Shown here: one piece after another, positions 44,322 to 53,328 of the stretch
Position numbering within the stretch: the stretch's first letter is position 1
Layout: every line of letters begins with the position of its first letter
From: Marinobacter denitrificans
GTDB taxonomy: Bacteria > Pseudomonadota > Gammaproteobacteria > Pseudomonadales > Oleiphilaceae
Direction of reading: 5' to 3'
Assembly (NCBI RefSeq): GCF_008795955.1
Contig: NZ_VMHN01000002.1
Coordinates: forward strand, 558,001 to 622,000
Length of the DNA: 64,000 nt
Position numbers and translations under genes: made by a program
The notes under the pieces: generated by a model
The model's input: the letters and a program-made list of their open reading frames with translations, nothing else
Databases searched by the model: none
Told to the model about the DNA's origin: nothing

Positions 44322-45563
44322 ATGAGCACAAAGACTGACACCACTTATGACATCGTGGTATTCGGTGGCACCAGTTTCGTGGGGCAAATACTGACGGGCT
44401 ATTTGTTTGATACTTATGGGGTTGGGAAGGATGTTCGCTGGGCCATTGGCGGCCGTTCCGAGAGCAAGCTGAGCACGCTGAAACAGAGCCTTGGCAAGGG
44501 CGCGGGGAACCTGCCAACGATCGTGGCAGACGCCAGCGATGAAAGCGCTCTCAAAGCCATGTGTGACCAGACCCGCGTGATCATCTCGACGGTGGGGCCA
44601 TACGCCCTTTATGGCGAGCCACTGGTGAAAATCTGCGCTGAAACCGGCACGAATTACTGCGATCTGACCGGCGAGGTTCAGTGGATTCGCAAGATGGTGG
44701 AAACCTACGAGGACACAGCAAAAGCCTCTGGCGCCCGCATTGTTCATTGCTGTGGCTTTGACTCCATTCCCTCGGATATGGGGGTCTGGTTTCTACAGGA
44801 ACAGGCGGAAGCAACCTTCGGAGCACCCTGCCAGGATGTTCGCATGCGGGTAAAGGTGGCCAAGGGCGAATTCTCCGGTGGCACAGTGGCCAGCATGATG
44901 AATGTTGCCAAGGAGGCTGCTGCAGACCCGAAGTTGCGTAAGGAGCTGGCCAATCCCTTCTCCATCTGCCCGCCGGAACATCGTTCCAGAACCCGACAGC
45001 CCAGCCTGAAAGGGGCTGAGTTCGACAAGGATTTTGGGGTCTGGCTGGCACCATTCGTGATGGGGGCTATCAATACCCGGATTGTTCATCGCTCCAACGC
45101 TCTGCAGAACGCCCGCTATGGCAAAGAGTTCACCTACGACGAGGCGATGATGACAGGGCGCGGCATAAAGGGCCGTCTGGCAGCTTATGGGATCACCGGC
45201 GCACTTGGGGGGTTCTTTACCGCTTCGGCGTTCAAACCCTCTCGCTGGGTGGTGGAAAAGTTTGTGCCCAAGCCGGGCGAGGGGCCAAGCCCGGAAGCGC
45301 AGAAGAACGGCTTTTACGATCTGCGTTTTGTGGGTAAGACCGCAGACGGCAAGACCATAAAAACCAAGGTGACCGGCGACCGGGACCCGGGCTATGGTTC
45401 CACCAGCAAAATGCTGGGTGAAGCCGGAATGAGCCTTGCATTTGATGTGGATGCCGCGAAACCGGGTGGTTTCTGGACGCCGTCTTCGCTGCTTGATGGC
45501 AAACTCTTCGAGCGCCTGACAAGCAAAGCGGGCCTGACGTTCGAGGTACTGGAAACCAGCTGA
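44322..45563 (+). CDS. Saccharopine dehydrogenase family NAD(P)-binding protein
   Basis: A 413-aa COG3268 protein. The N-terminal VVFGGTSFVGQILTGYL is a Rossmann glycine motif, VDLT-like ICAETGTNYCDLTGEVQWIRKM and the CGFDSIPSDMGVWFL signature follow. Members include the mycobacterial trans-acting enoyl reductase, so lipid reduction is possible; the real substrate is unknown. It is not a true lysine-pathway saccharopine dehydrogenase. Confidence 0.85.
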   Translation: MSTKTDTTYDIVVFGGTSFVGQILTGYLFDTYGVGKDVRWAIGGRSESKLSTLKQSLGKGAGNLPTIVADASDESALKAMCDQTRVIISTVGPYALYGEPLVKICAETGTNYCDLTGEVQWIRKMVETYEDTAKASGARIVHCCGFDSIPSDMGVWFLQEQAEATFGAPCQDVRMRVKVAKGEFSGGTVASMMNVAKEAAADPKLRKELANPFSICPPEHRSRTRQPSLKGAEFDKDFGVWLAPFVMGAINTRIVHRSNALQNARYGKEFTYDEAMMTGRGIKGRLAAYGITGALGGFFTASAFKPSRWVVEKFVPKPGEGPSPEAQKNGFYDLRFVGKTADGKTIKTKVTGDRDPGYGSTSKMLGEAGMSLAFDVDAAKPGGFWTPSSLLDGKLFERLTSKAGLTFEVLETS

Positions 45564-45570
45564 ACAGGTA

Positions 45571-47187
45571 TCAGCTGAGGCGGAGGGTACGGTCGGAGGC
45601 GGGCAAGGCCTCCGGAGCGTGCCCAAGCGCTACCACCGTTTTCTCTCCGAGCCACTGCTTCATGTCTGCAGTGATACTGTTTCTGGTGTGGGTATCCACG
45701 CCAGTGAAAGGCTCGTCCAGAATGATCAGGGGCGCCTCGTTCAGAAGCACTCTGGCCAGAGCAATGCGCCGCGCTTCACCACCCGATAGCTGACTGCCCA
45801 TCGAACCCAGCCAGGTGTTGAGTTGCGCAGGTTCGCGGGTAAAGCGATCTGCCATGGCCACCAGGCCCAGAACCCGCCAGACATCGGCGTCCGAGGCATC
45901 TGGCCTGCCGATCAGCAAGTTGGCTTTCAGTGTATCCTCGAACAGCACCGTCTGTTGCGTGAGATACGCTGATGTTATACGACGTGCGCACCCTGAAGCA
46001 GGTATTTCCAGGCCAGCCATCACCTCGGCCAGTGATGACTTGCCCGCGCCCGAATTGCCAATAATGTTCACCCATTCGCCGTTTAACACCGCAAGGTCAA
46101 AGCGGCTGATCACAGGGGAGTGGTCGCCAAAACGGACCGTAACCTGATCAAGCTCCAATGCATGGCGGGGGTCTGCCGGGGGCTGACTGGCCGCTGACCC
46201 AGCGGCGGATTCCGCTACGCAATCACGATTCAGCCTCGCTGCAGAGGCAAGCGTACCTCCCAGCCTGGCAAACGCGTCCGGAAGCATTGAATAAACTTCC
46301 AGTAGCCCCAGCAGAGCTACCGGTAGTAGCACCACCACTGGTCCGGTGACGGAGCCTTGCTGAAACAACTGCAGCCCCATCCAAACGGCCAGCACAACCG
46401 CGAGGTTAACCATCACCTGTGCCAGCCCCAGATTCCAGCCAGTGCGGGTGTCGGCCCGGGAGTCATTACGGGCGATCTGGTCGGCCTGGCGCAGGCAGAG
46501 CGCGGCGTGTTTTCCGGTACGGCCTGCTGCAGTCAGCTCCGCAAAACCTTCAATGTGCTCAATGACGTCTGTTCGTGCCCTTTCGCGGGCATCGGTCTGC
46601 CGGTAGACCAGGTGGCGGGTGCGCAGATAAACAACAACCGTTGCCACCAGAAATGCCGGTAGCAGAGTTATCAGAAGGCCAATGGCGAGGGCCTGGCTAT
46701 AAAATACCCAGGCAACCACAATCAATAGGGCGGTAACCAGCGCTGCGAGGGCCGTAGGCGCGATCAGGCGGAGGTACAGGGTGTCCAGGGCATCGACATC
46801 GTTGGTCAGCCTGGACAGCCACTGGGGCCCCCGCAAGGCGGTCCTGCGGTAACGCGCGGCGAGACTCAACCGTTCAAACAGGGCGACCCGTATATCCGTC
46901 AGCAGGCGCAGCACGGTATCGTGGTTATAGACCCGCTCTGCATAACGGGCAACGGTGCGGGCGACGGCAAAAAAGCGTATACCGCCGCCCGGAATATACA
47001 GATTGAGTGATGCCTGCACACCCGTAGCCAACAGCAGGCCGGTAAGCGCCGTGGCGGTTATGAACCATCCCGACAATGCCAGCAGCCCCATGCCCGACAG
47101 CAAGGTGATCAGAATCAGAAGGCCACCGACGAGCAACCGCCCCGGGCGCCGGAATATCAGGGATATCCAGGGCCTGAGTTCACGCAT
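45571..47187 (-). CDS. cydC: ABC transporter CydC (bd oxidase assembly)
   Basis: One half of the CydDC exporter, which moves reductants (glutathione, cysteine) to the periplasm and is needed for heme incorporation into cytochrome bd. A six-helix transmembrane domain (residues 1-300) precedes a nucleotide-binding domain with Walker A IIGNSGAGKSSLAE, signature LSGGEARRIALARV and Walker B PLIILDEP. The start is MRELRPWISLI (ATG 47187), which overlaps cydD by 8 bp. 538 aa. Confidence 0.92.
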   Translation of the reverse strand: MRELRPWISLIFRRPGRLLVGGLLILITLLSGMGLLALSGWFITATALTGLLLATGVQASLNLYIPGGGIRFFAVARTVARYAERVYNHDTVLRLLTDIRVALFERLSLAARYRRTALRGPQWLSRLTNDVDALDTLYLRLIAPTALAALVTALLIVVAWVFYSQALAIGLLITLLPAFLVATVVVYLRTRHLVYRQTDARERARTDVIEHIEGFAELTAAGRTGKHAALCLRQADQIARNDSRADTRTGWNLGLAQVMVNLAVVLAVWMGLQLFQQGSVTGPVVVLLPVALLGLLEVYSMLPDAFARLGGTLASAARLNRDCVAESAAGSAASQPPADPRHALELDQVTVRFGDHSPVISRFDLAVLNGEWVNIIGNSGAGKSSLAEVMAGLEIPASGCARRITSAYLTQQTVLFEDTLKANLLIGRPDASDADVWRVLGLVAMADRFTREPAQLNTWLGSMGSQLSGGEARRIALARVLLNEAPLIILDEPFTGVDTHTRNSITADMKQWLGEKTVVALGHAPEALPASDRTLRLS

Positions 47188-48850
47188 CCTGCACACCTCC
47201 CTCTGAAACCAGAAGGGTGCGATTTGCAAGGGTCAGTAGCGCCTGGTGGTGAGTGGCAAAGATCAGCGTCTTACCCGCCAGTGCGAGTTTGTGGAGTGCT
47301 TCAAGGATGTATATCTCACTGTCGCTGTCCAGCCCGGCAGTGGGTTCGTCAAGGAGAATGAGGTCGTAATTGGCCACAAACACCCGGGCGAGACTTAATC
47401 TGCGAGCCTGCCCGCCGGAAAGACCCTGCCCATCCTCAGTGATCCTGCTGTAAATGCCGCTTTTACGATTGTTGAGCAGGTCCCCGAGGCCAACCTGGCG
47501 CAATGCCGTTTCTATGGAAATGTCCGTCGCATCCGGCGTGGTGAGCCGCACATTGTCGGCCCAGGTGCCGTGCACAAGGAACGGGGACTGGCCGAGCCAT
47601 CCGAAGGGCTGTATACCGGGCGCAGCACCGAAGACCGAAATGTTGCCACGGTCGGGCTGCATAAAGCCCGCGATCAGGTACAGTAATGAGGACTTCCCGC
47701 CTCCGGACGGACCGGTGAGGGCAATAACATCGCCCTTGCTGACTTCAAGGGACACCTGGTCGAGTACCGGCCGCTCCCGATCGTAGGCCAGAGAGAGGTC
47801 CCGGACGGAAACCAGGTCCGGCGATTGTGGCTGGAAAGAGCCCTGTGCAGCCTGGGCCCCCGCCTCAACGCTCTGAAGCCGCCTTACAAGCTCTTCACCA
47901 GCGCCCATTGCGGCCGCACGGTCGTGATAATGCTGTGACAACAGGCGCAACGGCTGGAAAAACTCCGGTGCCAGTAACAGCACCAGCAATCCGGAGAACA
48001 GAGTAAGGTCTTCCGCCGGGCCGTAGGTGATATAACCCAGCAGGCCGAAGCCGATATAGATTGCCACCACGGCGATAGCGACCGATGAGAAGAACTCGAG
48101 TACCGCCGAGGACAGAAAGGCAATCCGCAGGGTTTTCATCGTAACGCGACGATAATCATCGGAGCGTTCCCGCAGTATTTCTGCCGCCGTTGCGGTCTGC
48201 CCGAACAACTGCAAGGTGGTCAGCCCGCGTACGCGGTCCAAAAACTGACCTGACAGCCGGCCGATGGTCTGGAAATGCTGCTGGTTCAGCTTTTCAGCCC
48301 CCATGCCCACCAGGGCCATGAATAGGGGAATGAGAGGGGCGGACAGTAGCAGGAATATGCCCGCTAGCCAGTCCAGCGAGAACACCACCACCAGCACCAG
48401 TAACGGCACAATGACAGCAAGAATCATCTGGGGGAGAAAGCGGGCGAAATAGCCATGCAGGGCATCTGTATGGTCGAGCCACTCCCGCGCCAGGGTACCA
48501 GCGGATATCTGCCCCATGGCAACAGGACCGGTCGCCTGCCAGCAACGGTTTACCTGATGGCGGACCTCGCTTCGTACTTTGCGACTGCACCGGGCCGCAA
48601 ACCGCGACTGCAGCCCCTGTGCCAGGCCTCTTACAAGAATAGCTGCGACGGCCCCGGTAAACAGCAGAGAAAGTTGCTCAACCGGCACCTCGGCAACAAG
48701 GCCCTGGTGGACTATACCCGCCAGAAATGCCATCTGGGCGATGGTTGCAAGCCCCACCACCACGCCTGCAGACACTGTCGCCAGTATAAGCGGGCGGCCG
48801 TGAGCTGCAAGCCCGCCCAGCCAGGCGCGGGCAGTGGCCGGTTCTGCCAC
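47180..48850 (-). CDS. cydD: ABC transporter CydD (bd oxidase assembly)
   Basis: The partner half-transporter, 556 aa. It has a membrane domain then Walker A ALTGPSGGGKSSLLYL, signature LSGGQARRLSLARV, Walker B LILLDEPTAGL and the switch histidine in FATHHQAL. Its ATG is one base from the cydB stop, giving a cydA-cydB-cydD-cydC operon. Confidence 0.93.
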   Translation of the reverse strand: MAEPATARAWLGGLAAHGRPLILATVSAGVVVGLATIAQMAFLAGIVHQGLVAEVPVEQLSLLFTGAVAAILVRGLAQGLQSRFAARCSRKVRSEVRHQVNRCWQATGPVAMGQISAGTLAREWLDHTDALHGYFARFLPQMILAVIVPLLVLVVVFSLDWLAGIFLLLSAPLIPLFMALVGMGAEKLNQQHFQTIGRLSGQFLDRVRGLTTLQLFGQTATAAEILRERSDDYRRVTMKTLRIAFLSSAVLEFFSSVAIAVVAIYIGFGLLGYITYGPAEDLTLFSGLLVLLLAPEFFQPLRLLSQHYHDRAAAMGAGEELVRRLQSVEAGAQAAQGSFQPQSPDLVSVRDLSLAYDRERPVLDQVSLEVSKGDVIALTGPSGGGKSSLLYLIAGFMQPDRGNISVFGAAPGIQPFGWLGQSPFLVHGTWADNVRLTTPDATDISIETALRQVGLGDLLNNRKSGIYSRITEDGQGLSGGQARRLSLARVFVANYDLILLDEPTAGLDSDSEIYILEALHKLALAGKTLIFATHHQALLTLANRTLLVSEGGVQDA

Positions 48851-49852
48851 TTAGTGGTAGCCCTCGCCGGCGCGAACCTTGCCGCGGAATACCCAGTAGG
48901 TCCAGGCGGTGTAAGCCAGCACAATGGGGATTACGAACAGCAGCCCGAGCAACAGGAACAGCTGGGATTCATAGGCAGAGGCTGCGTCCCACAGGGTAAT
49001 GTCCGGCGGCACCACATAGGGCCAGCGACTGACTATCAGCCCCAGGTAGGTAAATATGAACAGGCCCAAGGTTGCCACAAAAGGCCAGCCCTCAAAACGG
49101 TTACGTACTGAGCGGAACACCTGGTAGGCGCACAACAGGGTGAGGGCCGGCAATATCCAGATGACGGTGATAGTAGAGAACCAACGGTCTTTCACCATCT
49201 CATCCACAAAGGGTGTCCAGATACTGATGATGGCGAACACCCCGAGCACACACAGCAACAGCGGTGTGGTTATTTTGTAGGCCCACTCCTGCAGCCGACC
49301 TTCGGTTTTCATGATCAGCCAGGTGGAGCCCAAGAGGGCATAGCCGGCAAGAAGTCCGAAACCGGTCAATATCGTGAACGGAGTCAGCCAGTCCAGTGCG
49401 CCCCCAGAGTACACCCTGTCTGTGAGTTCGAATCCCTGGATGTAGGCGCCAACCACCGCCCCCTGGGCAAACGCCGCTACCGTGGAGCCGCCGGCGAACG
49501 CCCAGTTCCACAAATAGCGCGAGGTATGGGCCTTGAAGCGGAATTCGAATGCCACCCCGCGGAAGATCAGGCCGGCCAACAGCAGAAATACACCAATGTA
49601 CAGCGCCGGCAGAATGGTGGAATAGACCAGGGGGAACGCGGCCAGCAGACCAGCACCACCCAGCACCAGCCAGGTCTCGTTACCATCCCAGACCGGTGCT
49701 ACGGAATTCATCATGGTGTCCCGGTCTTCTTCGGTCGGCGCGAAAGGGAAAAGGATGCCCATACCCAGGTCAAAGCCGTCCATTACCACATACATGATGA
49801 CGCCAAAACCGATGATGAAGGCCCAGATCAGAACCAGATCAAACATTTCCAT
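48851..49852 (-). CDS. cydB: Cytochrome bd-type quinol oxidase subunit II
   Basis: A 333-aa membrane protein with eight or nine helices. Typical motifs are MYVVMDGFDLGMGILFP (residues 20-37) and the VWDGNETWLVLGGAGLLAAFP stretch. The short length (E. coli CydB is 379 aa) and sequence favour the CioB-like branch. It follows cydA by 2 bp. Confidence 0.93.
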   Translation of the reverse strand: MEMFDLVLIWAFIIGFGVIMYVVMDGFDLGMGILFPFAPTEEDRDTMMNSVAPVWDGNETWLVLGGAGLLAAFPLVYSTILPALYIGVFLLLAGLIFRGVAFEFRFKAHTSRYLWNWAFAGGSTVAAFAQGAVVGAYIQGFELTDRVYSGGALDWLTPFTILTGFGLLAGYALLGSTWLIMKTEGRLQEWAYKITTPLLLCVLGVFAIISIWTPFVDEMVKDRWFSTITVIWILPALTLLCAYQVFRSVRNRFEGWPFVATLGLFIFTYLGLIVSRWPYVVPPDITLWDAASAYESQLFLLLGLLFVIPIVLAYTAWTYWVFRGKVRAGEGYH

Positions 49853-49854
49853 AA

Positions 49855-51285
49855 TCAGTGTCCCCTCTGGTTAAGTGGCTTTTCAGTGCTGTTATCGTCA
49901 AATTCGAAAGATACATGGGCGGCGGAAAATGGGCGTTTGGGCCGGTCCGCGTTAGGCTCCTCATCCAAGTAGCTATCCTCCATCCCTACATACAGCACCC
50001 GCATCAAATAATAGACCCCTGCACTGAACACCAACGCATAGACGACGATGTAACCAATCAGTGAAAACAGGGCCATGCCCCCTGTTAATGAAGGGGTGAC
50101 GGCCTGGCTATGATCCATCAGCCCATGCACCAGCCAGGGCGCGCGGCCGATCTCCGTTACAAACCAGCCGGCCAGCACCGCAATAAACGGGGTGATGCTC
50201 ATGAGCCGCAAACCCTGCAGGAACCATGGCGTTTGCCAGTAGCGACCGCCCGCCCGCAATACAAGGCCTGCAAAGGCAAAGGCAATCATCAGCAGACCAA
50301 GGCCAACCATCACCCGGAACGACCAGAACACAATGGCAACCGGCGGCTGCTCCTCCACCGGTACTTCGTTCAGCCCGGGAACCTCTCCGTCCCATTCATG
50401 GGTCAGAATGAAGCTTGCCAGGCCGGGAATGCCAACTTCGAAATGGTTGGTCTGGTTTTCCTGATCAGGAATCGCAAATAACAGCAGCGGCACATTGCGA
50501 GAGGTTTCCCAGTTGCCCTCCATGGCAGCCACCTTGATTGGCTGGTGCTCCATAGTGTTCAGGCCATGGAAATCGCCCACAACGGCCTGCGTTGGAGCAA
50601 TAAATAACAATAACCAAAGGCACATAGACAGCGCTTTGCGGTTCGCCTCAACTTCCCGCCCCTTCAGCAGATACCACGCACTCACGCCTGCCACCACAAA
50701 CGAGCCGGTCAGGAAGGAGGCCAGCACCATGTGAGCGAAGCGGTAGGGGAAAGAGGGGTTGAAAATCGCCTCACTCCAGGAGGTTACGTAGAACACACCG
50801 TCCCGGAACTCAGTGCCTGCCGGGGTATGCATCCAACTGTTAGCGGATAGAATCCAGAACGACGAGATGAAGGTACCCACCGCGACCATAACCGCAGCAA
50901 GCAGGTGAACACCGGGCGGAACCTTGTCGCGGCCAAACAGCAACACGCCGAGAAAGGCTGCTTCGAGAAAGAAAGCCGTCACCACTTCATAGCTCAGCAT
51001 GGGCCCGAGAAAATTGGCAGAGGCCTGAGAGAAGTTGCTCCAGTTGGTGCCAAACTGAAAGGACATCACAATACCCGACACCACCCCCATACCGAACACC
51101 ACGGCAAACACTTTGGTCCAGAATGCGGAGAGCTTGACCCATGCGGGATTCTTCGTTTTGAAGGCCAGGCCCTCAAGCACAGCAATATAGGAAGCAAGGC
51201 CGATGGTAAACACCGGAAAAATGGCGTGAAATGACACCACAAACGCGAACTGTATTCGCGATAGGATAAGAGGATCTAGTTCCAT
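49855..51285 (-). CDS. cydA: Cytochrome bd-type quinol oxidase subunit I, short Q-loop (CIO-like)
   Basis: The heme-bearing subunit of a high-affinity terminal oxidase. Heme ligand His20 lies in RIQFAFVVSFHAIFP. The quinol-loop residues lie in HQPIKVAAMEGNWETS, and the loop after it is short, as in CioA. The total of 476 aa is below E. coli CydA (522 aa). The late motif reads GRAPW rather than GRQPW. Such oxidases are often cyanide-insensitive; that property is inferred. An FNR-like sequence lies upstream (51442-51455). Confidence 0.93.
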   Translation of the reverse strand: MELDPLILSRIQFAFVVSFHAIFPVFTIGLASYIAVLEGLAFKTKNPAWVKLSAFWTKVFAVVFGMGVVSGIVMSFQFGTNWSNFSQASANFLGPMLSYEVVTAFFLEAAFLGVLLFGRDKVPPGVHLLAAVMVAVGTFISSFWILSANSWMHTPAGTEFRDGVFYVTSWSEAIFNPSFPYRFAHMVLASFLTGSFVVAGVSAWYLLKGREVEANRKALSMCLWLLLFIAPTQAVVGDFHGLNTMEHQPIKVAAMEGNWETSRNVPLLLFAIPDQENQTNHFEVGIPGLASFILTHEWDGEVPGLNEVPVEEQPPVAIVFWSFRVMVGLGLLMIAFAFAGLVLRAGGRYWQTPWFLQGLRLMSITPFIAVLAGWFVTEIGRAPWLVHGLMDHSQAVTPSLTGGMALFSLIGYIVVYALVFSAGVYYLMRVLYVGMEDSYLDEEPNADRPKRPFSAAHVSFEFDDNSTEKPLNQRGH

Positions 51286-51441
51286 GGGAACCCTCCGGTA
51301 ACGTCCACATCATAACAAACGGGCCCTGCGAACCCGTTCAGCCGCTGCCTTAGCTCATCTTGTTATGTTGTTATTACCGGCAGATGATTGTCATGCTACT
51401 AAACATGGCGGCAAAGCCGATAGGGCGTATTGTCGCACCCC

Positions 51442-51455
51442 TTGATATACAACAA
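51442..51455. promoter_or_regulatory. Possible FNR/Anr-type site
   Basis: TTGATATACAACAA matches the FNR consensus TTGAT-N4-ATCAA with one mismatch. It lies 156 bp upstream of cydA and only 15 bp upstream of the methyltransferase ATG, so its target is unclear. Confidence 0.3.
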
Positions 51456-51469
51456 GTATGGTAAGAATA

Positions 51470-52099
51470 ATGAGCTTTTACGAGAACCGAATCCTGCCAC
51501 ACATCATAGACCGCGCCTGCTCGATGGGCCAGGTAATGAAATTGCGCAGCCAAGTGGTGCCTCACGCCAGGGGCCGTGTACTGGAAGTGGGCATGGGCTC
51601 GGCCATCAACATGGAGTTCTACGACCCCGAGAAGGTCGAAGTGGTTTATGGCCTTGAGCCTTCAGACGGAATGCGCCGGAAAGCTCAGCCCAACCTGGCC
51701 AGGTCACCCATCAAAGTGGAGTGGCTGGACCTGCCCGGGGAAAAAATCCCCCTGGAAGACCATTCCGTGGATACCGTATTGCTAACGTTCACCCTGTGCA
51801 CGATCCCCGACTGGCATGCCGCACTGCAGCAAATGTGGCGCGTACTGACGCCTGGCGGGGAACTCCTGTTCCTGGAACACGGCGAATCGCCCCACGCCAC
51901 TACCCGTAAATGGCAACACCGCATTACGCCAGGCTGGAAAAAGCTGGCCGGTGGCTGCCACCTTAACCGCAATATCGCCGACCTGATCCGGCACGCCGGG
52001 TTCGACATTCGGCAACTGGAAAACCTGTATATCCCGAAGGCGCCAAAAATTGCCGGCTATATCTACAAGGGCAGGGCGGTGAAGCCTGTCCAGGAGTGA
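51470..52099 (+). CDS. Class I SAM-dependent methyltransferase (METTL7/UbiE-like)
   Basis: The SAM-binding motif VLEVGMGSAINMEFYD (about residues 37-52) is followed by VVYGLEPSDGMRRKA and the TLCTIPDWHAALQQMWRVLTPGGELLFLEHG motif typical of this methyltransferase_11 branch. The substrate is unknown; lipids or thiols are possibilities from relatives. ATG 51470 is preferred over 51458. 209 aa. It is divergent from the cyd operon. Confidence 0.85.
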   Translation: MSFYENRILPHIIDRACSMGQVMKLRSQVVPHARGRVLEVGMGSAINMEFYDPEKVEVVYGLEPSDGMRRKAQPNLARSPIKVEWLDLPGEKIPLEDHSVDTVLLTFTLCTIPDWHAALQQMWRVLTPGGELLFLEHGESPHATTRKWQHRITPGWKKLAGGCHLNRNIADLIRHAGFDIRQLENLYIPKAPKIAGYIYKGRAVKPVQE

Positions 52100-52125
52100 C
52101 CACGCCCCTCGGGGCAGATTCAGAA

Positions 52126-52154
52126 TTGCGTTACCGTACGCGGCCTTATACAAT
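52126..52154 (+). promoter_or_regulatory. Promoter of tRNA-Leu
   Basis: TTGCGT (52126-52131) and TACAAT (52149-52154) are separated by 17 bp; the tRNA begins 27 nt after the -10. Confidence 0.65.
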
Positions 52155-52180
52155 CCTGTCCCTCAAAAGCCCCTCCGAAT

Positions 52181-52267
52181 GCTCCGGTGGTGAAATTGGT
52201 AGACACAAGAGACTTAAAATCTCTCGACCTCACGGTCGTGCCGGTTCGATTCCGGCCCGGAGCACCA
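52181..52267 (+). tRNA. leuZ: tRNA-Leu(TAA), integration target
   Basis: A class II tRNA: acceptor GCTCCGG pairs with CCGGAGC. The anticodon stem AGAGA/TCTCT encloses CTTAAAA with anticodon TAA at 52215-52217. The variable arm is CGACCTCACGGTCG and the T arm CCGGTTCGATTCCGG. Discriminator A and CCA (52265-52267) are encoded. Its 3' half is the left copy of the element's direct repeat, so the tRNA stays intact after integration. Confidence 0.97.
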
Positions 52268-52270
52268 TAA
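52212..52270 (+). repeat. attL: Attachment-site direct repeat, left copy
   Basis: 59 bp from the last base pair of the tRNA anticodon stem through the CCA end plus TAA. It is identical to 60657-60715. Confidence 0.95.
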
Positions 52271-52322
52271 AAAACAATGCCTTACCATTTTCTGCAAACC
52301 TCTAGAGAATTTCACTTTTCGT

Positions 52323-52342
52323 ATGTAGACATAATGTAGACA
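52323..52342 (+). repeat. Integrase arm-type direct repeats, left end
   Basis: Two copies of ATGTAGACA start 11 bp apart (52323 and 52334), 53 bp inside the left repeat. The same pair with the same spacing and orientation occurs at the right end (60508-60527). Confidence 0.75.
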
Positions 52343-52427
52343 TATTGAGGTTGTTAGAGGGTGCGCTCAATTTGTAAAACTCAAAGCATGTGAATTAGAC
52401 TCAGTCAAACATCCGTTGGCAATTTTT

Positions 52428-53324
52428 ATGACGAGCAAGAGCTTACAAAACGAAAATAAGAGTGCTGCGCTCTCTCGCCTTTTTTCTCCCGGGGTGTTTC
52501 GCCAACTCGCCCGAGATGGGAGGTCGGATCTATTAGTTCGCATTCTTAATGAAGCCGAATTGCTAGAAGACCTCAACACGAAAACTATTGGTCAAGTTCT
52601 TGATCGAGCCTTCCAGCTAAGCAAAGCAGTCGAGTTGCGGACTGAGCATACGTACAAGGCAGCGATAACGCATAAAATTCTTTTAGGCACGCACAGCTTG
52701 AAGACGGCGTCGCTGTTCACCGAGTTTAGGGTGGCAAATTCCAAAGCGGACGTCGTTGTAGTAAATGGCACCTCCACTGTTTACGAGATAAAGTCTGAGA
52801 GAGATAGCTTAGAACGCCTTGAAAGTCAGATTGCCGACTACTTCAAGGTTTTTTCACGCGTGAATGTAATCTGTGCAGAAAAACACGTTAGGAAAATACT
52901 AAACACTGCTCCGGGATGTGTCGGGATATTAACGTTAAATCGGCGTTTTCAGATTTCTACAGTGCGAGAGGCCACGGATTCCAATTCAAAGGTTGATCAA
53001 GCGGTAGTTTTTGATTCCCTATCCCTGTCGGAGTCAGAGCTAATAATTAAGAGCTTGGGACGGACCGTTCCGGATGTGCCAAATACCGTGAAATACCAAG
53101 TGCTCAAGGAGATTTTTTGTGAATTACCCAGTGAGCTTTTGAGGCACGAGGTAGTTAAGACATTGCGTAATTCGAGAAGCGCTTTGCATCTTTCGGAATT
53201 CATTCTTCAGCTTCCTCTGTCTTTGCAACCTTTAGGGATCTCAACCCGGATAAGAAAAAAGGATCAAAGTAGGCTTTTAGAAGTCATCAACCAGCCTGCC
53301 AAAAACCTTCTGAAATGGACTTAA
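52428..53324 (+). CDS. sce7726 family protein (PD-(D/E)XK nuclease-like)
   Basis: Recognised as the sce7726 family, named after a Sorangium gene; function undescribed. The sequence shows a PD-(D/E)XK-like core: E99, D108 (SKADVVVV), and E120-x-K122 (TVYEIKSERD), followed by ADYFKVFSRVNVICAEKHV. A helical N-terminal region (residues 1-90) precedes it. This suggests a nuclease domain, not yet proven. The start is ATG 52428 (TTG 52416 is in frame upstream) and no strong RBS is seen. The first gene of a tight three-gene unit; AT-richer than host genes. Confidence 0.78.
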   Translation: MTSKSLQNENKSAALSRLFSPGVFRQLARDGRSDLLVRILNEAELLEDLNTKTIGQVLDRAFQLSKAVELRTEHTYKAAITHKILLGTHSLKTASLFTEFRVANSKADVVVVNGTSTVYEIKSERDSLERLESQIADYFKVFSRVNVICAEKHVRKILNTAPGCVGILTLNRRFQISTVREATDSNSKVDQAVVFDSLSLSESELIIKSLGRTVPDVPNTVKYQVLKEIFCELPSELLRHEVVKTLRNSRSALHLSEFILQLPLSLQPLGISTRIRKKDQSRLLEVINQPAKNLLKWT

Positions 53325-53328
53325 CAAT

